The notes under the pieces were generated by a model. It was not told the origin of the DNA and ran no database searches. It was given only the letters and a program-made list of their open reading frames with translations. A DNA stretch of 64,000 nucleotides from Mesorhizobium amorphae CCNWGS0123. Its GTDB lineage: Bacteria; Pseudomonadota; Alphaproteobacteria; Rhizobiales; Rhizobiaceae. The DNA lies in contig NZ_CP015318.1 in the NCBI RefSeq assembly GCF_001686985.1, positions 5,702,001 through 5,766,000 on the forward strand, written 5' to 3'. A program made the translations under genes and the position numbers. Shown piece by piece: positions 1 to 8,118 of the stretch (position 1 is the stretch's first letter; each line of letters starts with the position of its first letter).

Positions 1-1004
1 TCGTCGCCTACCGCCGCGACAAGTCGCCGGTCTATGCCCGCGACCTCAAGGCCGACGGCGCCATGGCCGTTCTCCTGAAGGACGCCATGCAGCCCAACCT
101 CGTGCAGACGCTGGAGAACAACCCGGCCTTCGTGCATGGCGGCCCCTTCGCCAACATCGCCCATGGCTGCAACTCGGTCGTTGCCACCACGACGGCGCTG
201 AAGCTCGCCGACTATGTCGTCACCGAAGCCGGTTTCGGCGCCGATCTCGGTGCTGAAAAGTTCTTCGACATCAAGTGCCGCAAGGCCGGCCTAAAGCCGG
301 CGGCTGCCGTCATCGTCGCCACCGTGCGCGCCATGAAGATGAATGGCGGCGTCAAGAAGGAAGACCTCGGCAAGGAGAACATCGAGGCGGTCAAGAAGGG
401 CTGCCTCAACCTCGGCCGCCACATCGAGAACGTGAAGCAGTTCGGCGTGCCCGCGGTTGTGGCGATCAATCACTTCACCACCGACACCGACACCGAAATC
501 CAGGCGATGAAGGATTTCGTCGCCTCGCTCGGCGCCCAGGCGATCCTGTGCAAGCACTGGGCCCAGGGCTCGGCCGGCATCGAGGATCTGGCGAAGAAGG
601 TGGTCGAGATCGCCGAGTCCGGCGCCTCGCAGTTCTCGCCGCTCTATCCCGACGAGATGCCGCTGTTCGAGAAAATCAACACCATCGTCAAGCGCATCTA
701 TCGCGGCGACGAGGCGATCGCCGACAAGTCGATCCGCGACCAGCTGCACGCCTGGGAACAGGCCGGCTACGGCAACCTGCCGGTCTGCATGGCCAAGACC
801 CAGTATTCCTTCTCGACCGACCCGAACCTGCGCGGCGCGCCGACCGGCCACACCGTGCCGGTACGCGAAGTCAGGCTGTCGGCCGGCGCCGGCTTCGTCG
901 TCATCATCTGCGGCGAGGTCATGACCATGCCCGGCCTGCCCAAGGCGCCATCCTCGGAGAAGATCTTCCTCAACGAAACCGGCCAGATCGAAGGGTTGTT
1001 CTAA
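1..1004 (+). CDS. fhs: Formate--tetrahydrofolate ligase, C-terminal part
   Basis: Cytoplasmic enzyme that makes 10-formyl-tetrahydrofolate from formate, tetrahydrofolate and ATP for one-carbon metabolism. The frame is open from base 3, and the N-terminal part lies outside the window: about 333 codons are visible of a family length near 560. The family signature VATVRAMKMNGG is present, as is the conserved HGGPFANIAHGCNS segment. The stop TAA at 1002-1004 is followed by a strong hairpin terminator. An internal ATG at 63 is not the start, because conserved family sequence continues upstream of it to the window edge. Confidence 0.96.
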   Translation, partial: VAYRRDKSPVYARDLKADGAMAVLLKDAMQPNLVQTLENNPAFVHGGPFANIAHGCNSVVATTTALKLADYVVTEAGFGADLGAEKFFDIKCRKAGLKPAAAVIVATVRAMKMNGGVKKEDLGKENIEAVKKGCLNLGRHIENVKQFGVPAVVAINHFTTDTDTEIQAMKDFVASLGAQAILCKHWAQGSAGIEDLAKKVVEIAESGASQFSPLYPDEMPLFEKINTIVKRIYRGDEAIADKSIRDQLHAWEQAGYGNLPVCMAKTQYSFSTDPNLRGAPTGHTVPVREVRLSAGAGFVVIICGEVMTMPGLPKAPSSEKIFLNETGQIEGLF

Positions 1005-1029
1005 GGGTCTCCTCTTCATAAGCAGCAAG

Positions 1030-1058
1030 GGGCGCCGCAGCCAATGCGGCGCCCTTTT
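1030..1058 (+). terminator. Rho-independent terminator after fhs
   Basis: A 9-bp perfect stem (GGGCGCCGC / GCGGCGCCC) with a 7-nt loop is followed by TTTT. It lies 26 nt after the fhs stop codon and just before the 3' end of the convergent isochorismatase gene. Confidence 0.85.
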
Positions 1059-1078
1059 AGTTTGCGGATCGTGCTGAC

Positions 1079-1726
1079 TTACGCGGCATTGCGCGCCAGC
1101 GCCCGCTGGTTGGACGCATAGATCGTGTCGCGCTCCGGCAGCGCGCCCGACGTCAGGCAGTCGATCCACTCGGCGGTCTTGAGCACCGCCGCGAAGCGCG
1201 ATTGCAGGATGATGCTCACCACGCGATGGATGTCCTCGGCCGAGGCATAGCCGGCGCTGTTGGCATAGGGCACCGAGCCGGTGGCGTCGGAGAGGAACTC
1301 GACAGCAAAATCCATATGCACGGCGTGGATGATGGTCGAGAGATCGCAATTGTGCGTCATATAGCCGACAACCGCGATCGTATCGATCGCGTTGGCACGC
1401 AGCCAATCCTCGAGGTCCGTGCCGGTGAAGGCGCTCGGCAAGGTCTTTTCGACATAGTGGTCGCGGCTTCGTCTGGCGATCTCCCGATGCAGTTCGCCAC
1501 CATGGCTGCCCTTGGCGAAGATCGGCGATGTCTCCGGCGCCATTTGCTTGACGACCACGACCTTCACGCCGGCCTCGGCGGCCGCGTGCATGGCGCGCGC
1601 CACGTTGACGACGCTGTCGCGGAACGGCGGATGCTGGATGGCGAGGTTGCCGCCGTCATAGTCGTTCTGGACATCGACGACGACCAGCGCGCGCCGCGGC
1701 GCCCTGCTGTTGGCTGCTGCAGACAT
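1079..1726 (-). CDS. Isochorismatase-like cysteine hydrolase
   Basis: A 215-aa protein of the isochorismatase-like hydrolase family (nicotinamidase, isochorismatase and related amidases). The expected catalytic triad is visible: Asp18 in VVVDVQNDY, Lys94 in VEKTLP and nucleophile Cys127 in GYMTHNCDLS. The ATG at 1726 was chosen because the catalytic Asp motif follows within 20 residues; the open frame upstream lacks family features. It is transcribed divergently from a GlxA-type regulator, which may control it. The substrate cannot be deduced. Confidence 0.88.
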   Translation of the reverse strand: MSAAANSRAPRRALVVVDVQNDYDGGNLAIQHPPFRDSVVNVARAMHAAAEAGVKVVVVKQMAPETSPIFAKGSHGGELHREIARRSRDHYVEKTLPSAFTGTDLEDWLRANAIDTIAVVGYMTHNCDLSTIIHAVHMDFAVEFLSDATGSVPYANSAGYASAEDIHRVVSIILQSRFAAVLKTAEWIDCLTSGALPERDTIYASNQRALARNAA

Positions 1727-1760
1727 GGTGTTTTCCTTTCGGGCTTGGATCTGATTGGGC

Positions 1761-1826
1761 GAGGATAGGCGTGCCGCCGATCCTCCAAAAGTGTCCCGGT
1801 TGACATCATTCGAAAGAATCGGGACA
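1761..1826. promoter_or_regulatory. Divergent promoter region with two inverted repeats
   Basis: Between the isochorismatase-like gene and the GlxA-type regulator lie the arms GAGGAT (1761-1766) / ATCCTC (1780-1785) and TGTCCCG (1792-1798) / CGGGACA (1820-1826). A further TGTCCC at 1847 abuts the regulator's start codon. These are candidate operator sites for the adjacent AraC-family protein. Confidence 0.4.
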
Positions 1827-1852
1827 AATTGCTTTCCAACCAAAGGTGTCCC

Positions 1853-2839
1853 ATGGCAGACCCGATCATCGCCGCCATCGCTTTCGATGGCATCAGTCCA
1901 TTCCACCTCTCCGTGCCGTGCCTGGTGTTCGGCGCCGACCGCACCAGGCTTGGCCTGCCGCGCTTCGACTTCCGCGTCTGCGCGATGGAACAGGGCGCAA
2001 TCCATACCGATGGCGGGCTGAGCATTTCCGTTCCGCACGGGCTCTCCGCCCTCGACGAGGCCGATATCGTCATCGTCCCAAGCTGGAAGGATCTCGAAGC
2101 GCCGCTTCCCGCCATGCTGACGGACGCGCTCACCCGCGCCCATCGCCGCGGAGCGCTGATCGTCGGCCTCTGCCTCGGCACCTTCGCCATCGCCGCCGCC
2201 GGCCTGCTTGCGGGACGGCGGGCGACGACGCACTGGGCCTATACCGACCAGTTGCAGGCGCTTCATCCCGACATCATCCTCGACGCCGACGTGCTTTATG
2301 TCGACGACGGCGACATCGTGACATCGGCCGGCGTCGCCGCCGGGTTGGATTGTTGCCTCCACATCGTACGCGCCCGCTATGGCGCGGAATTGGCGCTGCG
2401 GCTCGCCCGCCACATTGTCCTGTCACCGCACCGGCAAGGTGGACAGGCGCAGTTCATCGAACGTCCGGTCGCGAAAACGCCGACCGCCGACCGCTTCGCG
2501 CAGGCTCTCGACCAGGTGCGCAAAACGCTCGGCGAAATGCACAGCCTCGACAGCGTCGCCAATGCCGCCGGCCTCACCCGCCGGACGTTCACGCGCCGCT
2601 TTCAGCAATCGATCGGCACCAGCTTTGGCGACTGGCTGGCCGACCAGCGTGTGGCGCTGGCGCAAAGGCTGCTGGAGGCGACCGACAAATCGATGGATAT
2701 GGTGGCCTTCGAGGCCGGTTTCGGCAGCGCCACCTCCCTCCGCCAGCATTTCGCGGCGCGGCTCAGAACCTCACCGATGCAGTACAGGCGCGAATTTTCA
2801 AGGTGCGCTCAGAGCGGGCCCCGCGTCGCAGCGCTCTGA
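1853..2839 (+). CDS. GlxA-family transcriptional regulator (DJ-1/PfpI + AraC HTH)
   Basis: A 328-aa regulator. Residues 5-185 form a class I glutamine-amidotransferase-like (DJ-1/PfpI) domain with the nucleophile-elbow-like GLCLGTFAIA. Residues 225-320 form an AraC-type DNA-binding domain with two HTH segments (LDSVANAAGLTRRTFTRRF and MVAFEAGFGSATSLRQHF). The ATG at 1853 was preferred to a TTG 24 nt upstream because it begins the conserved domain directly. Proteins of this type usually activate neighbouring catabolic or detoxification genes, so the divergent isochorismatase-like hydrolase is the likely target. Confidence 0.9.
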   Translation: MADPIIAAIAFDGISPFHLSVPCLVFGADRTRLGLPRFDFRVCAMEQGAIHTDGGLSISVPHGLSALDEADIVIVPSWKDLEAPLPAMLTDALTRAHRRGALIVGLCLGTFAIAAAGLLAGRRATTHWAYTDQLQALHPDIILDADVLYVDDGDIVTSAGVAAGLDCCLHIVRARYGAELALRLARHIVLSPHRQGGQAQFIERPVAKTPTADRFAQALDQVRKTLGEMHSLDSVANAAGLTRRTFTRRFQQSIGTSFGDWLADQRVALAQRLLEATDKSMDMVAFEAGFGSATSLRQHFAARLRTSPMQYRREFSRCAQSGPRVAAL

Positions 2840-2859
2840 GCGGCAGTCGCCAGAAACCC

Positions 2860-3417
2860 TCAGCGCTGCTTGATCGGCCGCGCCGGATTGCCGACCACGG
2901 TCGTATTGGCCGGCACATCCCGCGTCACCACCGAACCGGCGCCGACAATGGCGCCCTCGGCGATGCTGACGCCGCCGAGGATGATCGCGCTGCCGCCGAT
3001 CCAGGCGTCATTGCCGATCGTGACCGGCTTCGCGATCTCCAGTCCTGCCTGTCGCCCCGTCGCCTCCTTGTGGTGCTCGGCGCAGTAGATCTGCACATTG
3101 GGGCCAAGCAGCGTTCGCTTGCCGATGTGCACGGGCGCTGTATCGAGGATGGTGCAGCCGGCGTTTAGGAATGCACCGTCGCCCAGAAAGACATTGAAGC
3201 CGTAGGCACATTGGAACGGCGCCTCGATCCGCGCGCCCTCGCCCGCGCTTCCAAGCAGCGCCATCAGGCTCGGCCCGAGGTTTCCACGTTGCCCCGGCGG
3301 GAGCGAATTGTGCTCGAACAAGGCGTCGCGGGCGATGACGCGCAACGCCTCCAGGTCGTCATCGAGGCACGTATACCATTCGCCCGCCGCCATTTTCGTG
3401 CGTTCGCTTTGTGCCAA
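2860..3417 (-). CDS. Maltose/galactoside O-acetyltransferase family protein (LbH)
   Basis: A 185-aa acetyl-CoA-dependent sugar O-acetyltransferase related to Maa, LacA and NodL. The N-terminal maltose-acetyltransferase region (KMAAGEWYTCLDDDL) is followed by left-handed beta-helix hexapeptide repeats (GDGAFLNAGCTILD, IGNDAWIGGSAIILGGVSIAEG). The catalytic His is expected in YCAEHHKEA. Family members are cytoplasmic trimers acetylating sugars. The acceptor is unknown. NodL relatives modify Nod factors, but there are no nod genes nearby, so a housekeeping or detoxification role is more likely. Confidence 0.92.
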   Translation of the reverse strand: MAQSERTKMAAGEWYTCLDDDLEALRVIARDALFEHNSLPPGQRGNLGPSLMALLGSAGEGARIEAPFQCAYGFNVFLGDGAFLNAGCTILDTAPVHIGKRTLLGPNVQIYCAEHHKEATGRQAGLEIAKPVTIGNDAWIGGSAIILGGVSIAEGAIVGAGSVVTRDVPANTTVVGNPARPIKQR

Positions 3418-3572
3418 GGCGGTGTCTCCTGTCTCTGCGTCGTGTTCGATGTTTTACTAAAGTACAGTCGGCCCCAATACGAGAAGTGCCGACCCGTCTC
3501 TGGTCAAATGTTCGACCTATGCTAGCTTGCCCCGGCAGGGCTGTCCCGGCCCTGACATCGAGGGGGTCAATC

Positions 3573-4034
3573 ATGCTTTACCTGCTTGCACTGCTGATCG
3601 GCGTCATTGCCGGTCTGCGCGCCATGACCGCGCCGGCCGCTGTCGCCTGGGGCGCTTACCTCGGCTGGCTGCCGGTGTCAGGCACCTGGGCCAGCTTCAT
3701 GGGCCACTGGGCCGCCGTCGGCATCTTCACCATCCTGGCCATCGTCGAACTGATCACCGACCAGTTGCCGTCGACGCCGAGCCGAAAAGTACCGCAACAG
3801 TTCGGCGCGCGCATCATCGCCGGCGCCTTCGCCGGTGCGGTGATCGGCGCGACCGGCGGCGCCACCATCGGCGGGCTCATCGCCGGCGCCATCGGCGCGG
3901 TGATCGGCACATATGGCGGCGCCGAAGTGCGCGGCCGGCTGGCAGCCGCTTTCGGCAAGGATCCGCCCGCCGCCTTCATCGAGGACGCCGTAGCGATCAT
4001 CGGCGGCCTGCTCATCGTGGCGGCCGTGGCATGA
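3573..4034 (+). CDS. DUF4126 family membrane protein
   Basis: A 153-aa integral membrane protein with about four hydrophobic segments, including a glycine-rich stretch (AGAFAGAVIGATGGATIGG) typical of DUF4126. No biochemical function is established for the family. The ATG at 3573 follows a purine-rich GAGGGGG ribosome-binding site. Its stop codon overlaps the start of the next gene (ATGA), so translation is probably coupled to the disulfide oxidoreductase. Confidence 0.82.
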   Translation: MLYLLALLIGVIAGLRAMTAPAAVAWGAYLGWLPVSGTWASFMGHWAAVGIFTILAIVELITDQLPSTPSRKVPQQFGARIIAGAFAGAVIGATGGATIGGLIAGAIGAVIGTYGGAEVRGRLAAAFGKDPPAAFIEDAVAIIGGLLIVAAVA

Positions 4035-5407
4035 CCGCAAAGACCTTCGACGCCATCATCATCGGTGCCGGACAGGCCGGCACGCCGCTCGCCGGCCGGC
4101 TGAACGCGGCCGGCATGAGCGTGGCGCTGGTCGAGCGCAAGCTGGTCGGCGGCACCTGCGTCAACACCGGCTGCATTCCGACCAAAACGATGGTGGGAAG
4201 CGCGTATGCCGCGCATCTCGCCCGCCGCGCTGCCGACTATGGCGTGACGCTCGGCGGTCCCATTGGCGTCGATTATAAAGCGATCAAGGCGCGCAAGGAC
4301 AAGGTGTCAGGCGCTTCCCGCACCGGGCTGGAGACCTGGATCGCCGGCATGGACAAATGCACGCTTTATCGCGGCCATGCGCGCTTCGAATCCGCCAACA
4401 CAGTGCGCGTCGGCGACGACCTTTTGACCGCGCCAAAGATCTTCCTCAACACCGGTGGCCGCGCCTCGGTGCCGGACCTGCCCGGCATCCACGACATCGA
4501 CTATCTGACCAATTCGTCGATGATGGATCTCGAAAAATTGCCGCGCCATCTCGTCGTCGTCGGCGGCAGCTACATCTCGCTCGAATTCGCGCAGATGTTC
4601 CGCCGCTTCGGCGCAGAAGTCACCGTCATCGAAAAGAGCCCTCGCCTGACCGGCCGCGAGGACGAGGACGTCTCGGCCGCCATCCTGTCCATCCTAGAGA
4701 ATGAGGGCATCACGGTCCACACCGGCGCCGACGACATCGGCTTTGCCAGGCAAGGCTCAGACATTGCCGTGACCTTCTCTGCCGGCAAGGCGCCGGCCGT
4801 CGGCTCGCATGTACTTTTGGCGCTGGGCCGCACCCCCAACACCGACGATCTCGGCCTGGACAAGGCCGGCGTCGAGGTCGACAAACGCGGTTTCGTCGTC
4901 GTCGACGACCAGTTGCGCACCAGCGTGCCCGGCATCTGGGCGATGGGCGACTGCAACGGCAAGGGCGCCTTCACCCACACCTCCTACAACGACTACGAGA
5001 TCGTCGCCGCCAATCTGCTCGACAACGACCCGCGCAAGGTCAGCGACCGCATCGAGGCCTATGCTCTCTACATCGACCCGCCGCTCGGCCGCTGCGGCAT
5101 GACCGAAGCGGCGGTGAGAAAATCCGGCCGGCGCGCTCTGGTCGGCCAGCGGCCGATGACGCGTGTCGGCCGTGCCGTCGAAAAGGGCGAGACGCAAGGG
5201 TTTATGAAGATCCTCGCCGATGCCGACACCGGAGAAATCCTCGGCTGCGCGGTGCTCGGCCCCGGCGGTGACGAGGCGATCCACTGCGTGCTCGACCTGA
5301 TGTATGCCAAGGCGCCGATCTCGACGCTGGCACGCGCGATGCATATCCACCCGAACGTCTCGGAACTTCTGCCGACCATTGCCCAGGAGCTGAAGCCGTT
5401 GGCCTAG
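4031..5407 (+). CDS. FAD-dependent pyridine nucleotide-disulfide oxidoreductase (mercuric reductase-like)
   Basis: A 458-aa protein with the order of a class I disulfide oxidoreductase: an N-terminal FAD dinucleotide-binding motif (GAGQAG, residues 12-17), redox-active Cys43 and Cys48 in GGTCVNTGCIPTK, an NAD(P)H-binding Rossmann segment (VVVGGSYISLEFAQ), a second FAD contact (GIWAMGDCNG) and a C-terminal dimerisation domain with the His-Pro pair in MHIHPNVSE. Mercuric reductases carry an extra C-terminal Cys pair, which is absent here, so mercury reduction is unlikely. The substrate is unknown. It overlaps the upstream DUF4126 gene by 4 nt. Confidence 0.9.
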   Translation: MTAKTFDAIIIGAGQAGTPLAGRLNAAGMSVALVERKLVGGTCVNTGCIPTKTMVGSAYAAHLARRAADYGVTLGGPIGVDYKAIKARKDKVSGASRTGLETWIAGMDKCTLYRGHARFESANTVRVGDDLLTAPKIFLNTGGRASVPDLPGIHDIDYLTNSSMMDLEKLPRHLVVVGGSYISLEFAQMFRRFGAEVTVIEKSPRLTGREDEDVSAAILSILENEGITVHTGADDIGFARQGSDIAVTFSAGKAPAVGSHVLLALGRTPNTDDLGLDKAGVEVDKRGFVVVDDQLRTSVPGIWAMGDCNGKGAFTHTSYNDYEIVAANLLDNDPRKVSDRIEAYALYIDPPLGRCGMTEAAVRKSGRRALVGQRPMTRVGRAVEKGETQGFMKILADADTGEILGCAVLGPGGDEAIHCVLDLMYAKAPISTLARAMHIHPNVSELLPTIAQELKPLA

Positions 5408-5478
5408 ACCCGCCTACCCTGCACAGCGAGCGCTGCGGCGTTCCTGTCGTCGCATGGCCTCGGCTGCCCTCCGTTTTC

Positions 5479-5505
5479 TGCAATGCTGCATTGCAACAAT
5501 GTTGC
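5479..5505. promoter_or_regulatory. Tandem palindromes upstream of MFS gene
   Basis: Perfect inverted repeat TGCAATG-CTG-CATTGCA at 5479-5495 overlaps a second one, GCAAC-AAT-GTTGC, at 5493-5505. They lie about 60-90 bp upstream of the MFS start and are a candidate repressor operator. No regulator gene is adjacent. Confidence 0.45.
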
Positions 5506-5567
5506 TTGCGCGCCGGGCTTGTCTGCCGACAGTTTCGGTTTTTGAACCGATTCAGTCCGGACATCCC

Positions 5568-6746
5568 ATGCCTTTGCCGATCCTAGCGCTTGCCATTGCG
5601 TCCTTCTGCATCGGCACCACCGAATTCGTCATCATGGGCCTGCTGCCGGAAGTCGCGGCTGACCTCGGCGTTTCGATCCCGTCGGCCGGTCTTTTGGTCA
5701 CCGGCTATGCGCTGGGCGTCGTCTTCGGCGCACCGATCGTTGCCATGGCGACCGCGCATCTGCCGCGCAAGCCGGTGCTGGTCGCACTGACGGCGCTGTT
5801 CGTTGTCGGAAATCTCTTTTGCGCCATCGCCCCCAACTACTGGCTGCTGATGGCGGCGCGCGTCTTCACCGCTTTCGGCCATGGCGCCTTCTTCGGCATC
5901 GGCTCGGTCGTGGCGGCCAGCCTTGTGCCGCGCAACAAGCGCGCCAGCGCCATGGCGATGATGTTCGCGGGATTGACACTCTCTAACATTCTGGGGGTTC
6001 CCGCCGGCACCGCGCTTGGCGAAGCCTTCGGCTGGCGCTCCACCTTTTTCGCCGTCGTCGGCATCGGCCTGATCTCGGTCGCGGCCATCGCTTGGCTGGT
6101 GCCCTCCAATGTCGCTGAACCGAGCGGCGGCGGCCTGCGCGGCGAGTTGCGCGTGCTGGGCAAGCTGCAGGTGTGGCTGGCGATGCTGATCGCGTCGCTC
6201 GCCTCCGCCAGCCTGTTCGCCGTCTTCACCTACATCAAGCCGTATCTGACCGATGTATCCGGCCTGTCGACCGCGGCCGTCACCTGGGTGCTGCTCCTGT
6301 TCGGCGCAGGCATGACCATCGGCAACATCATCGGCGGCCGGCTGGCTGACTGGAAGCTGATGCCGACGGTGATCGGCACGCTGCTGATGATGGCGCTGAT
6401 GCTCGTTGCCTTTGCCGAGTTTGGCGCCATCGCGACGGTTGCCGTTGGCATCGTCTTCCTGTGGGGTCTGCTCATCTTCATCGTCGTGCCGCCGCTGCAG
6501 ATCCGGGTGGTCGAAGCGGCCTCCGAAGGACCCAACCTCGCCGCCACGCTGAACCAGGGCGCCTTCAATGTCGGCAACGCCAGCGGCGCCTGGATCGGCG
6601 GCGTAGCACTCTCCTGGGGCGTGTCCTATGCCAATCTGCCGTTTGTAGGAGCAGCCTTGGCACTGGTTGCGGTTGCTGTGGCCGTCATGTCGCAGGCACT
6701 CGACCGTCGGACACCGGCCGTCGCCCTTCAGGCTCCCGCCGAATAG
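5568..6746 (+). CDS. MFS transporter, AraJ/NepI-like drug or metabolite exporter
   Basis: A 392-aa major facilitator with about 12 hydrophobic segments. The opening segment (LAIASFCIGTTEFVIMGLLP) is characteristic of the DHA1-type sugar and nucleoside efflux group (AraJ, NepI, SotB). The ATG at 5568 was chosen because the first membrane helix follows immediately; longer frames add non-conserved sequence. The gene is monocistronic, and the substrate is not predictable. Confidence 0.9.
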   Translation: MPLPILALAIASFCIGTTEFVIMGLLPEVAADLGVSIPSAGLLVTGYALGVVFGAPIVAMATAHLPRKPVLVALTALFVVGNLFCAIAPNYWLLMAARVFTAFGHGAFFGIGSVVAASLVPRNKRASAMAMMFAGLTLSNILGVPAGTALGEAFGWRSTFFAVVGIGLISVAAIAWLVPSNVAEPSGGGLRGELRVLGKLQVWLAMLIASLASASLFAVFTYIKPYLTDVSGLSTAAVTWVLLLFGAGMTIGNIIGGRLADWKLMPTVIGTLLMMALMLVAFAEFGAIATVAVGIVFLWGLLIFIVVPPLQIRVVEAASEGPNLAATLNQGAFNVGNASGAWIGGVALSWGVSYANLPFVGAALALVAVAVAVMSQALDRRTPAVALQAPAE

Positions 6747-6836
6747 CCTCATTGCGCCCATAGCGGCGCAAGCTGGACCAATCGACAGCCCAGTCGCAAA
6801 AGTGCATGTGTCCCGCCTCTTTCCTGGAGGCCTCCC

Positions 6837-7886
6837 ATGCAGAAATCGATCGAACGCATTGCTGGCGACACCGACGGCATTTCCTACGAATTCCCGGTCT
6901 TCCGCTTCGAGGGGACGGATCAGGCGGCGCCATCGGCCTATCTGCAGGCAGCGCTTCATGCCGGCGAGTTGCCGGGCGTCGTCGCCATCGACGCTCTGAT
7001 GCCGATGCTGACCAAGGCCGAGAGCGAGGGCCGCCTCAAGGGCGCGATCACCGTCGTGCCCTGGGCCAACCCGATCGGCCGCGCGCAATATCATTTCGGC
7101 GAGCATCAGGGCCGCTTCCATCTGGGCACGCGCACCAACTTCAACCGCGGCTTTCCGCTGCTGGCGGCGCCCGACACGGCACTCTTGCCGGCGCATGGCA
7201 CGCCCGACCAGCAGTTGAAGACGCGTCTGCTGCAACTCTCGCTCGGCCGCGACATCGTGCTCGACCTGCATTGCGACGACGAAGGCCTTGCCTATCTCTA
7301 CATCCACACCAGCCTGTGGCCGGCGATGGCCGATTGCGCGGCGGCGATGGGTGTCGATGCGGTGGTGCTGTGGAGCGAGGATAGCGACGGCACGTTCGAG
7401 GGGGCTTCGATCATGCCCTACCAGAACGTTCCCGCCGAAGTCGCACGCTTCGACGGGCGCGTCGCCACCACGGTCGAATATCGCGGCATACTCGATGTCG
7501 ATGGCGCTCTGGCCGGCTCCGATGCCGAAGGCCTCTACCGGCTGCTCGTGGCGCGCGGTGTGATTGCCGATCCGGCACTGCCCGCACCCGGCGCGTTCAC
7601 CGGTACTGTGGCACCGCTGGAAAACGTCGACATGATGCCTGCGCCGAAGGGTGGCGCGATCCTCTACGACGTCAAGCCCGGCGACCGCGTTGCCAAGGGC
7701 GAGCGGCTGGCCACCATCGTCCACGCGCCGGGCGAAGCCGACGGCCGCACGGAAGTGTTCGCGCCGCAGGCCGGCCTCATCCTGACCCGGCGTTCCCGCC
7801 GCATCATCCGCGCCGGCGAGGATCTTCTAAAGCTGGTCGGCGACAGGAAGAGCGCCGATGCAAGGTCGGGAACGCTGGAGGACTGA
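6837..7886 (+). CDS. Succinylglutamate desuccinylase/aspartoacylase family zinc deacylase
   Basis: A 349-aa protein of the AstE/AspA-like M14 family. Zinc ligands are predicted in LHAGELPG (HxxE) and in VLDLHCDDEG (second His). A C-terminal barrel-sandwich segment (GAILYDVKPGDRVAKGERLATI) resembles biotinyl-lipoyl folds found in relatives. A ribosome-binding site, GGAGG, lies about 6 nt before the ATG. Family members remove acyl groups from amino acids or related compounds; which one is unknown here. It stands alone before the trp attenuator. Confidence 0.87.
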   Translation: MQKSIERIAGDTDGISYEFPVFRFEGTDQAAPSAYLQAALHAGELPGVVAIDALMPMLTKAESEGRLKGAITVVPWANPIGRAQYHFGEHQGRFHLGTRTNFNRGFPLLAAPDTALLPAHGTPDQQLKTRLLQLSLGRDIVLDLHCDDEGLAYLYIHTSLWPAMADCAAAMGVDAVVLWSEDSDGTFEGASIMPYQNVPAEVARFDGRVATTVEYRGILDVDGALAGSDAEGLYRLLVARGVIADPALPAPGAFTGTVAPLENVDMMPAPKGGAILYDVKPGDRVAKGERLATIVHAPGEADGRTEVFAPQAGLILTRRSRRIIRAGEDLLKLVGDRKSADARSGTLED

Positions 7887-7956
7887 GGGTTCCGGTTTTA
7901 CCACCTTCATTGAATCCAGTTGCGCGGCCGTTCAATCGCCGCTATGGGAATCCGCC

Positions 7957-8001
7957 ATGAACATGCGCTCGAACAAGACCATTTGGTGGTGGGCTCGCTG
8001 A
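7957..8001 (+). CDS. trpL: trp operon leader peptide TrpL
   Basis: A 14-codon reading frame, MNMRSNKTIWWWAR, with three consecutive Trp codons (7984-7992) and a TGA stop. It sits 117 nt upstream of trpE(G) and is followed by a terminator hairpin. Leader peptides ending IWWWAR are known in front of trpE(G) in rhizobia. In Sinorhizobium meliloti the peptide and the liberated leader RNA also act in trans. Translation of the Trp codons senses charged tRNA-Trp and sets the attenuator. It is too short to be found by ordinary gene callers. Confidence 0.92.
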   Translation: MNMRSNKTIWWWAR

Positions 8002-8002
8002 C

Positions 8003-8078
8003 AGCGGCCTGTTCGAACGCGTGCGCGTGAATAGAGAGGGTGGCCGCAACGGAATGTCCGGGCGGCCATTTGTTTTTT
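8003..8078 (+). promoter_or_regulatory. trp attenuator: antiterminator arm and terminator
   Basis: The terminator stem is TGGCCGC (8041-8047) / GCGGCCA (8062-8068), followed by TTTGTTTTTT. An earlier GCGGCC (8004-8009), directly after the trpL stop, can pair with GGCCGC (8042-8047) instead. This gives the mutually exclusive structures expected of a transcription attenuator. Confidence 0.85.
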
Positions 8079-8118
8079 CAAGCCATTCCCGGGTCCGTTG
8101 CCCAAGATGGAGACGGCA

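Noticed and set aside
5583..7724. 713-codon minus-strand open frame
   Set aside because: Runs opposite the MFS exporter and the AstE-like gene, both strongly supported; composition is typical of antisense of GC-rich codons.
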